Of a DNA stretch of 8,787 bases, positions 1-5,602 are shown piece after piece. The stretch's first letter is position 1. Every line of letters starts with the position of its first letter. The stretch comes from Candidatus Nitrosymbiomonas sp. Lineage in GTDB: Bacteria; Sysuimicrobiota; Sysuimicrobiia; Sysuimicrobiales; Humicultoraceae. The DNA is taken from NCBI GenBank assembly GCA_020724185.1, contig DYHL01000104.1, positions 1 to 8,787 of the forward strand, read 5' to 3'. A program made the translations under genes and the position numbers. A model generated the notes under the pieces. The model did not search any database, was not told where the DNA came from, and saw only the letters and a program-made list of their open reading frames with translations.

Positions 1-68
1 CTCAAGGTGAGCCTACTACCTCTTCGGGCCTCGGCAAGAACAGGACGCATCCTACCGAGGAGTAGCAA
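1..68. other. Left-edge non-coding stretch
   Basis: I see no gene in this stretch. It holds only weak inverted repeats: CCTCGG at 30-35 with CCGAGG at 55-60, and AGGA/TCCT around 43-54. Neither is followed by a T-run on the plus strand, so I do not call a terminator. It may be the intergenic tail of a gene lying outside the window. Confidence 0.4.
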
Positions 69-97
69 TTGACCGGCCGGAGGGCTCGTGGTAACAT
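69..97 (+). promoter_or_regulatory. Sigma-70-like promoter of the proC T-box leader
   Basis: The -35 element TTGACC (69-74) matches TTGACA at five of six positions. It is separated by exactly 17 bases from TAACAT (92-97), which keeps the T, A, A and T at positions 1, 2, 5 and 6 of the -10 consensus. Transcription would start near base 104. That is about 20 bases before the 5' strand of T-box Stem I, as expected for a T-box leader. The functional role is inferred from spacing and position. Confidence 0.6.
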
Positions 98-103
98 CCG
101 ACC

Positions 104-398
104 CAATCACCTATCGCCCATGCATTGACGGAGGCCAGTAGTCGCGGGCGAGGCGCAAGCGAGCCGGGGAGCTCACTGAGCTGGTGTGAACCCGGCCGCC
201 GTAGCCCTGACGAACCCACCTCCCGAGCCGCGGTCCAAGCCTCCGCCGTGCGGAGCACCGAAGACCGCCGGGTGTGCCCGATATCGCACGCTGAGAGCGC
301 AGCCGTCTCCGGACGCGTGCCGTCCGGTCCTCGGCTGCGAACTGAGGTGGCACCGCGGAAGCCCCTTCCGCCCTTGGGCGGTTGGGGCGATTGCTTTT
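104..398 (+). promoter_or_regulatory. T-box riboswitch, tRNA-Pro responsive (CCC specifier)
   Basis: This is a complete T-box leader upstream of proC. In Stem I, GGAGG 130-134 pairs with CCTCC 219-223. The specifier loop has AGTA at 137-140 facing GAA at 212-214, followed by the specifier CCC at 215-217 and the usual purine A218. GTC 141-143 pairs with GAC 209-211, GGGC 146-149 with GCCC 204-207, and CCGGG 164-168 with CCCGG 191-195. The apical AGCTC 170-174 pairs with GAGCT 178-182. A three-base bulge (124-126) followed by G127 A128 opposite G225 A226 fits the kink-turn usually found below the specifier loop. A Stem II-like hairpin (CTCCGC/GCGGAG, about 242-257) follows. Stem III is long: GCAGCCG 299-305 with CGGCTGC 332-338, and CCGGACG 309-315 with CGTCCGG 321-327. 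The T-box GAGGTGGCACCGCG (344-357) matches AGGGTGGNACCGCG except at the first two bases. The bulge UGGCACC (348-354) sits between helix A1 (345-347 with 372-374) and helix A2 (355-361 with 365-371). By the known mechanism, uncharged tRNA-Pro pairs with CCC and the bulge, stabilises the antiterminator and turns proC on. Confidence 0.9.
361..398 (+). terminator. Intrinsic terminator of the proC T-box
   Basis: GCCCC (361-365) pairs with GGGGC (384-388) and CCGCC (368-372) pairs with GGCGG (377-381). A symmetric TT/TT internal loop separates them, and the hairpin is capped by a CTTG tetraloop. A moderately T-rich tract, TTGCTTTT (391-398), follows. The hairpin uses 365-374, the same bases that form the 3' strand of the antiterminator, so the two folds exclude each other. 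This points to transcriptional rather than translational control. The T-tract is interrupted, so some readthrough is likely. Confidence 0.8.
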
Positions 399-430
399 CG
401 TGGGGTCATCTTGGAAGGACGGTGAGGTGG

Positions 431-1234
431 ATGGACACCGCGATCGGGTTCATCGGCGCGGGAAGCATGGCGGAGGCGTTGATCCGGGGTCTGCGGGGCG
501 CCGGAATGGACGGGGCGCAGATCCTGGCAACCAACCGCAGCCGACGGGAGCGCCTCGACCACCTGAGGATCTCCTGGGGGATTCGCGTCACTCCTGACAA
601 GGCAGAGGTCTGCGGGTCGGCGCGGACGCTGATTCTGGCGGTCAAGCCTGGGGACCTCGCGCAGGCGGCTCGGGAGCTGCGGCCTCACCTCGCCCCCCAG
701 CACCGGGTGATCTCTGTGCTGGCCGGCGTGCGCTGCGCCTCGGTTGAGCGGCACCTGGATGGCGCGCCGGTGATCCGTGCCATGCCCAACCTGCCTGCTG
801 CGGTCATGGCCTCTGCTACGGCGCTGGCCTACGGACGGCGGGTGGGTGGTGACCATCGGGCGGCCGCGGTGTCCCTGTTCAGCCGGTTGGGCCAGACCGT
901 CGAGGTGCGCGAGGAGGCCCTCGACGCGGTCACCGCGGTCGCGGGCAGCGGTCCCGCCTATGTCTACCTGTTCATGGAAGCCCTGATAGAGGCCGGGGTC
1001 CAGGCCGGACTGTCGCCAATCGTGGCAAGGGACCTGGCGCTGCAGACCGTCTACGGCGCTGCGAAGCTCGTGAGGGAAACCGGCAGCGACCCGGGCGATC
1101 TCCGGCGCCGCGTGACGTCACCGAACGGCACCACGATGGCGGGACTGGCCGCGTTGGAGGAGGGTGGATTCACCGCCGCCATAGGGGAAGCCGTGCGCAG
1201 GGCAACCCGGCGCGCAACTGAACTGGGGAGGTGA
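431..1234 (+). CDS. proC: Pyrroline-5-carboxylate reductase
   Basis: This gene encodes a 267-residue cytoplasmic enzyme of the usual family length. It catalyses the last step of proline synthesis, the NAD(P)H-dependent reduction of 1-pyrroline-5-carboxylate to L-proline. The N-terminal Rossmann fold has the dinucleotide-binding motif FIGAGSMAEALIRGL (residues 7-21). AVKP (70-73), SVLAGV (95-100) and RAMPN (116-120) follow. The C-terminal dimerisation and active-site region has TAVAGSGPAY (168-177) and the family signature VTSPNGTTMAGLAALE (228-243), with Asn where many homologues have Gly in SPGGTT. I chose ATG 431 because the Rossmann fold starts three residues later. The open frame runs back to about 125, but that stretch is the T-box leader. 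An AAGGA-type ribosome site (415-419) lies 11 bases upstream. An in-frame GTG at 422 would add only three residues and is too close to that site. Expression should rise when charged tRNA-Pro is scarce. No terminator is visible after the stop. Confidence 0.95.
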   Translation: MDTAIGFIGAGSMAEALIRGLRGAGMDGAQILATNRSRRERLDHLRISWGIRVTPDKAEVCGSARTLILAVKPGDLAQAARELRPHLAPQHRVISVLAGVRCASVERHLDGAPVIRAMPNLPAAVMASATALAYGRRVGGDHRAAAVSLFSRLGQTVEVREEALDAVTAVAGSGPAYVYLFMEALIEAGVQAGLSPIVARDLALQTVYGAAKLVRETGSDPGDLRRRVTSPNGTTMAGLAALEEGGFTAAIGEAVRRATRRATELGR

Positions 1235-1267
1235 CCGCCAAGGACAGCGCGCGACGGGCGGCGTAGG

Positions 1268-1273
1268 TATAAT
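1268..1273 (+). promoter_or_regulatory. Candidate -10 element for the ABC operon
   Basis: A perfect TATAAT lies in the 103-base gap between proC and the binding-protein gene. This is striking in such GC-rich sequence. I find no good -35 hexamer at 16-18 bp. AGGACA at 1241-1246 resembles TTGACA but is 21 bp away. No TG extended -10 is present. The promoter could be activator-dependent or use an unusual -35. Transcription would begin near base 1280. Confidence 0.45.
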
Positions 1274-1279
1274 GGTTGT

Positions 1280-1311
1280 GGACCGAGTCCGCGGCGTGCG
1301 GCGGTCGGTCC
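1280..1311 (+). other. Hairpin at the predicted 5' end of the ABC operon mRNA
   Basis: GGACCGA (1280-1286) pairs with TCGGTCC (1305-1311). Inside it, CCGC (1289-1292) pairs with GCGG (1298-1301) around a GGCGT loop. No T-run follows, so it is not a standard terminator for proC. Its first base falls seven bases after the TATAAT, about where transcription should begin. Such 5'-terminal stem-loops are known to stabilise mRNAs; that role here is inference. A protein or RNA regulator site is an alternative. Confidence 0.5.
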
Positions 1312-1324
1312 ATCCCAGACCTGT

Positions 1325-1330
1325 GAGGTG
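1325..1330 (+). promoter_or_regulatory. Ribosome binding site for the substrate-binding protein
   Basis: GAGGTG lies seven bases before the GTG at 1338. This supports GTG rather than the in-frame ATG at 1350 as the start. Confidence 0.7.
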
Positions 1331-1337
1331 ACCGCCT

Positions 1338-2687
1338 GTGAGAACCGTAATGCGCAGCGTGACGCTGCTCACCGCGCTCCTCATGACCTCCGGCGGGGTT
1401 TTCTTCTTCCCAGCCCGGACGTCCGCGCAGACCCAGCAGGTTGCCGTGATCACTTCGTTCCCCAAGGAGTTGTTCGACGCCTACAAGGCCGCGTTCGAGA
1501 AGGCGAACCCAGGGTGGACGATGGCCGTCGTCCCCAAGCCCACCTCGGCGGCCATTACGCACGTGCGCGAGCGGGCGGCCCGGCCCGACGTGGACGTCTT
1601 CTGGGCCAGCGCCGTGGACGCGTTCATCTTCTTGAAGGCCAACAACCTCCTCGAACGGTACGCTCCTCCGGCTGAGTTCCGGCGAGGTGTCCCGGATAAG
1701 GTAGCCGGGTTCCCGATCAACGACGCGGACGGGTTCTTCCACGGGTTCGCCGTGAGCGGCTACGGCATCATGTGGAACAAGACCTACCTGGCGCGCAACC
1801 GCCTACCCGCGCCCAAGGAATGGGATGATCTGATTAAGCCCGAGTACTTCGGCCACCTGGTCATCACCGCCCCGAGCCGCAGCGGCACCACCCACCTGAC
1901 CGTGGAGACGATCCTGCAGGGATACGGCTGGCAGAAGGGCTGGGAGTTGCTGATCCAGATGGGCGGGAGCATGGGCACGATCACCGAGCGCTCCTTTGGG
2001 GTGCCCGAGGCCGTGATCGCCGGCCACTACGGCATCGGCGTCGTGATTGACTTCTTCGGGCTCTCGGCCATCGCGTCCGGGCAGCCGATAGACTTCGTCT
2101 ATCCATCCCTGACGTCGGTGGTGCCAGCCAACGTCGCCATGATCAAGGGCGCGCCGAACCCCGAAGGCGCCCGCCGGTTCATCAACTTCCTGCTGAGCGA
2201 CGAAGGCCAGCGCCTGCTCTTCAAGCCCGAGATCGCGCGGCTGCCCGTGCGGACCACGCTCTACGCCGAGGCGCCCAAGGGCATTCCCAACCCGTTCAAG
2301 ATGCGGGCCGGCGTGCAGTTCGATGCCGACCTGTCGGCGGGTCGGTACAATGTCACCAACCGGATGTACGACCAGATCATCACGTTCCGCCACGCAGACC
2401 TAAAGCGGGCCTGGGAGTCCATATACCGCGCCGAGAAGGCGGTCGAGGCCGCAAGGGCGGCCGGCCGCGACGTCACCGAAGCGGAGCGGCTGCTGATCCA
2501 GGCGCGGGCATCGGCGCGCTACGTGCACGTCAGCGAGAAGATGGCGGCCGAGGTCAGCGGCGGCATGGACCGCGATGCGGCCTACCGTAGCGCCAAGGAG
2601 CGCGAGTGGGGCGAGGTGGCGCGGACCTCCTATGCCCGAGCACTGCAACAGGCCAACCAGATTGAGGAGCTCGCAAGGCGTCGCTAG
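1338..2687 (+). CDS. ABC importer substrate-binding protein (Fe(III)/phosphonate-type family)
   Basis: This encodes a 449-residue exported binding protein that would capture the ligand for the permease and ATPase encoded downstream. The start is GTG 1338 with a well-placed GAGGTG site. Residues 1-30 form a signal peptide: Arg-containing n-region, hydrophobic core around 8-25, and TSA-Q cleavage after residue 30. There is no lipobox cysteine. The mature part has the bilobed periplasmic-binding fold typical of FbpA/PhnS-like proteins: VAVITSFPKELFDAY (35-49), DVDVFWASAVDAF (84-96), GYGIMWNKTYL (141-151), WDDLIKPEYFGHLVI (162-176), APSRSGTTHLTVE (178-190) and PNPEGARRFINFLLSDEGQ (273-291). The adjacent tyrosines that hold iron in classical FbpA are absent; the corresponding stretch reads AGHYGIGVVIDFF (228-240). 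Residues from about 350 to 449 exceed the usual ~340-residue family length. They form a charged, Ala/Arg/Glu-rich tail that looks like helical hairpins. The ligand may be ferric iron by another coordination, a phosphonate or another small solute; the sequence does not decide. Confidence 0.85.
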   Translation: MRTVMRSVTLLTALLMTSGGVFFFPARTSAQTQQVAVITSFPKELFDAYKAAFEKANPGWTMAVVPKPTSAAITHVRERAARPDVDVFWASAVDAFIFLKANNLLERYAPPAEFRRGVPDKVAGFPINDADGFFHGFAVSGYGIMWNKTYLARNRLPAPKEWDDLIKPEYFGHLVITAPSRSGTTHLTVETILQGYGWQKGWELLIQMGGSMGTITERSFGVPEAVIAGHYGIGVVIDFFGLSAIASGQPIDFVYPSLTSVVPANVAMIKGAPNPEGARRFINFLLSDEGQRLLFKPEIARLPVRTTLYAEAPKGIPNPFKMRAGVQFDADLSAGRYNVTNRMYDQIITFRHADLKRAWESIYRAEKAVEAARAAGRDVTEAERLLIQARASARYVHVSEKMAAEVSGGMDRDAAYRSAKEREWGEVARTSYARALQQANQIEELARRR

Positions 2688-2720
2688 CCCCAAGGTGGGT
2701 TTGCGCGGACGATCCGTAGG

Positions 2721-4472
2721 ATGAGCATCCCTGCTCCCCTGCCGCTGCCGGCGCCTCCCCCGGTGCCGCTGCCGGCCCGCGCGGCGCTCCGATGGCGGGT
2801 GGCCGTGGACCCAGGGCACGCCGCCCTGATGGCCATCCTGCTGGCGATACTGGGCGTGTTCGTCGTCCTGCCAATCGGCGTGGTCCTGAAAGTCGCGCTC
2901 ACCGGCGCCGAGGGTGGGATGACGCTATCCCACCTGGTGCGGTTCTTCCATACCCCGCTCTACATGGAGTCGCTGGTCAACAGTCTGGTGGCAGGCCTGT
3001 GGACGGTGGCCATCGGCACCGTGCTGGCGCTGCCGCTTGCGTTCGTCGTCGCCCGCTACGACTTCCCAGGCAGGATGCTGGTGGTCACGCTCGCCACCCT
3101 CCCGCTGGTCATCCCGCCGTTCGTGGGTGCGATCGCGCTGATGCAGATCTTCGGCCGCGCCGGGACCGTGACGCTTCTGTTTCAGGACCTGTTCGGCCTA
3201 CGCCTCAACATCATGGAGGGCCTGCGAGGGATCATCCTGGCGCAGGCGCTGCACTTCTTCCCATTCATCTTCCTGACGGTGACCACCGCGCTGATGAACG
3301 TGGACCGGTCGCTGGAAGAGATGGGGCAGATGATGGGCGCGCGTGGCTGGCGGCTGCAGCGCCGGGTGGTGTTCCCGCTGGTGCTGCCGTCCTACGCTGC
3401 CGGCGCGCTGCTCACGTTCGTCAAGGCCGTGGACGACATCGGTACGCCGTTCATCCTTGGCTTCAAGAACATGCTCGGCCCGCAGGCCTACCTGCGCATC
3501 ACCACCGTGGGCCGGGACGACGTGGACGGCTACGTGATCTGCGTCGTCATGGTCATCATCTCGATCGTTTGCGTGCTGGCATCGAACTGGATCGTCTCCC
3601 GCCGCGAGTACGCCACACTCCAGACCGGCGCGCGGGCGCCCGAAGGCGGCCGGACGCTGACGGGGTGGCGGTTGACCGGGGTGCTGGGCATGTGCGCCGC
3701 GATAATCGGCACCGCACTGATCCCGCACCTGGGAGTGGTGCTGTTGTCGTTCAGCAAGGTGTGGAGTCTAAGCTACCTGCCCAGCGCCTACACGCTGGGC
3801 AACTATGCCGAGATCTTCCTGCGCGCCCCGCGCTTCGTGGTCAACACCCTCGTCTACAGCGTGGGCGCCGCGCTGCTGAGCGTGGTGCTGGCCGCGGCGA
3901 TCGCTTATCTGCTTCAGCGAGGGCGGGTCCCCGGTAAGGGGCTGCTTGACTGGATCGCCATGATGCCGATTGCCCTGCCCGGCGTCGTGGTGGGCGTGGG
4001 CTTCCTGCGCGTCTTCTACGGCATCACGCTCCCCTGGATAGACCAGCCTCTGGCGGCCACCTGGGTGATCTTCGTGCTGGCCTACATGGTGCGGCGGCTT
4101 CCCTACGCGCTGCGCGCCAGCCACGCGGCGCTGCACCAGGTGCACCCCTCGCTCGAAGACGCCGCGGGGATCGCCGGCGCGCCCCGGCTGCGGGCGTTCC
4201 GGCGGGTGGTGCTGCCGCTCATCCTGGGCGGCGTGATCGCCGGCGGCGTGCTGGTGTTCGTGACCGCAGCGGTTGAGTTCAGCGCCACGATCATCCTGGT
4301 CAGCCGGATCGAGCAGAGCCCGCTGGCCTACGGGATCTACATCTACTCCCAGAGCGCGCTCGGCAGGGGCTCCGCGGCGGCGCTTGGGGTTGTGGCGATT
4401 GTGATCGTGGCGCTCGGGACGTATCTGGCCAACCGGCTGAGCGGCCGGGGCAGGATGGCGTTCACGCTGTAG
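2721..4472 (+). CDS. ABC importer permease, two fused membrane domains (FbpB-like)
   Basis: This 583-residue inner-membrane protein would form the whole translocation channel as one chain. About 12 hydrophobic segments are visible, near 35-58, 89-111, 119-145, 170-190, 224-244, 272-293, 318-344, 374-398, 408-431, 443-460, 498-521 and 551-571. Each half carries the EAA loop that contacts the ATPase. The first is EEMGQMMGARGW continuing to FPLVLP (199-223). The second is EDAAGIAGAPRL continuing to VVLPLI (479-501). Both keep the Gly seven residues after the first Glu. Fused permeases of this type occur in FbpB and ThiP systems, whereas PhnU/PhnV are separate. The first 20 residues are unusually proline-rich (PAPLPLPAPPPVPLP) and probably cytoplasmic. 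The ATG start has no good ribosome site: AAGGTGG at 2692-2698 is 22 bases away. Only 33 bases separate it from the upstream stop, so coupled translation is likely. An internal ATG at residue 37 is a less likely start. Confidence 0.9.
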   Translation: MSIPAPLPLPAPPPVPLPARAALRWRVAVDPGHAALMAILLAILGVFVVLPIGVVLKVALTGAEGGMTLSHLVRFFHTPLYMESLVNSLVAGLWTVAIGTVLALPLAFVVARYDFPGRMLVVTLATLPLVIPPFVGAIALMQIFGRAGTVTLLFQDLFGLRLNIMEGLRGIILAQALHFFPFIFLTVTTALMNVDRSLEEMGQMMGARGWRLQRRVVFPLVLPSYAAGALLTFVKAVDDIGTPFILGFKNMLGPQAYLRITTVGRDDVDGYVICVVMVIISIVCVLASNWIVSRREYATLQTGARAPEGGRTLTGWRLTGVLGMCAAIIGTALIPHLGVVLLSFSKVWSLSYLPSAYTLGNYAEIFLRAPRFVVNTLVYSVGAALLSVVLAAAIAYLLQRGRVPGKGLLDWIAMMPIALPGVVVGVGFLRVFYGITLPWIDQPLAATWVIFVLAYMVRRLPYALRASHAALHQVHPSLEDAAGIAGAPRLRAFRRVVLPLILGGVIAGGVLVFVTAAVEFSATIILVSRIEQSPLAYGIYIYSQSALGRGSAAALGVVAIVIVALGTYLANRLSGRGRMAFTL

Positions 4473-4485
4473 TCGAACACGCACT

Positions 4486-4491
4486 GGAGGG
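4486..4491 (+). promoter_or_regulatory. Ribosome binding site deciding a TTG start for the ATPase
   Basis: GGAGGG ends seven bases before TTG 4499. This supports the TTG as the start of the ATPase gene, whose first ABC-domain residues begin only a few codons later. Confidence 0.75.
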
Positions 4492-4498
4492 ATCGCGC

Positions 4499-5602
4499 TT
4501 GCGCCTGCAGCCCGTTGACGTCGAGGTCCGTGGACTGCACCGGAGATTCCGTGACGCGGTCGCGGTGCACGACCTCTCGCTCTTGATCCAGCGCGGGGAG
4601 TTCTTCACTTTCCTCGGACCGAGCGGTTGCGGCAAGACGACCACGCTGCGAATGATCGCCGGGCTGCTCGAGCCGGATGCCGGGGAGATCCTGTTCGACG
4701 GGCGCGACATGACGCGCGTCCCGCCCTGGCACCGCAACATCGGCATGGTCTTCCAGAACTACGCCCTTTGGCCGCACATGACGGTGTTCGAGAACGTGGC
4801 CTTCGGGCTGGTGGAGCGCCGGGCCCCGCGCGGAGAGATCAGCGGCCGGGTGGAGGAGGCGCTGCGCCTGGTTGGACTGGAAGGGCTGGGCAGCCGCCTG
4901 CCCTCCCAGCTCTCCGGTGGGCAGCAGCAGCGGGTGGCACTGGCGCGCGCCGTGGTGGTGGAGCCGGCCTTGCTGCTGCTGGACGAGCCCCTGTCCAACC
5001 TGGACGCCAAACTGCGGGTGCAGATGCGCAACGAGCTGGTCAAGCTGCAGCGGCAGTTGGGCATCACCACCATCTACGTGACCCACGACCAGGAAGAGGC
5101 GCTGATGCTCTCCACGCGCGTCGCGGTCATGCACCGCGGGCACCTCATGCAGATCGGCTCGCCCCAGGACGTCTACGAGCGTCCGGCTGACCCGTTTGTG
5201 GCGGACTTCCTGGGCGGAGCCAACTTCTTGCCCGGCGCAGTCCGCGCCACTTCCGGCGAGGGGATCGCCGTGGTACTGGAGGGCGGGGAGGTGCTCCACG
5301 CCTCGGCGTCCCGCAACGCGGGGTTTGCGGCCGGTGAGCGCGTCACGGTGTGCCTGCGGCCCGAGGTGTTGGATCTGGTACCCGCCGACGGCGCGGCCGA
5401 TGGCGGCAACGTCCTGCACGGCACACTGCGGCTGCGGAACTACCTGGGCTGGGTCATGACCTGCGAGATCGAACTCCGAGGCGGGGCGCTGATCCGCGCT
5501 CAGGCCGCAAACCCGCGCGTGCAGTTGCGCTTCGCAGAGGGCGGGCCGATCGCGGTCCGGTTCTCGCCCGAAGACGTGTTGCTGCTCCCGGGCTCCGCCT
5601 AG
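4499..5602 (+). CDS. ABC importer ATP-binding protein (FbpC/PotA-like)
   Basis: This 367-residue cytoplasmic ATPase powers the permease encoded 26 bases upstream. All nucleotide-binding elements are present and canonical: Walker A GPSGCGKTT (40-48), Q-loop VFQNYALWPHMTV (84-96), signature LSGGQQQR (138-145), Walker B LLLLDEP (158-164), D-loop SNLD (166-169) and switch histidine in THDQEEA (195-201). DVYERPADPFVADFLGGANFL (224-244) is the usual join to the C-terminal regulatory region. That region (about 245-367) is a TOBE-type beta domain with VTVCLRPEVLDLV (282-294) and a final FSPEDVLLLP. The length matches CUT1/FbpC/PotA-type ATPases (350-370) rather than the shorter ThiQ, which argues against a thiamine system. 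The start is TTG 4499, with GGAGGG seven bases upstream. The stop TAG overlaps the stop of the convergent gene by four bases. The binding protein, permease and ATPase together form a complete importer operon. Confidence 0.93.
   Translation: MRLQPVDVEVRGLHRRFRDAVAVHDLSLLIQRGEFFTFLGPSGCGKTTTLRMIAGLLEPDAGEILFDGRDMTRVPPWHRNIGMVFQNYALWPHMTVFENVAFGLVERRAPRGEISGRVEEALRLVGLEGLGSRLPSQLSGGQQQRVALARAVVVEPALLLLDEPLSNLDAKLRVQMRNELVKLQRQLGITTIYVTHDQEEALMLSTRVAVMHRGHLMQIGSPQDVYERPADPFVADFLGGANFLPGAVRATSGEGIAVVLEGGEVLHASASRNAGFAAGERVTVCLRPEVLDLVPADGAADGGNVLHGTLRLRNYLGWVMTCEIELRGGALIRAQAANPRVQLRFAEGGPIAVRFSPEDVLLLPGSA

Noticed and set aside
125..430. An open frame upstream of and in frame with proC would add about 100 residues to the enzyme.
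   Set aside because: The added residues have no ProC similarity, and the DNA is fully accounted for by the promoter, T-box and terminator. The Rossmann fold starts right after ATG 431.
1280..1311. The hairpin after proC as an intrinsic terminator.
   Set aside because: No T-run follows the stem, and the hairpin lies downstream of a likely -10 element. A transcript 5' end structure explains it better.
1228..1336. A 12-base direct repeat GAGGTGACCGCC at 1228-1239 and 1325-1336.
   Set aside because: The first copy is the end of proC and the second is the ribosome site of the next gene. Two Shine-Dalgarno-like strings in GC-rich DNA can coincide, and nothing else suggests an attachment or recombination site.
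2792..3937. A 381-codon plus-strand open frame overlapping the permease in another frame.
   Set aside because: Its product is Arg, Gly, His and Pro rich with no hydrophobic segments or motifs, while the overlapping frame has clear permease features.
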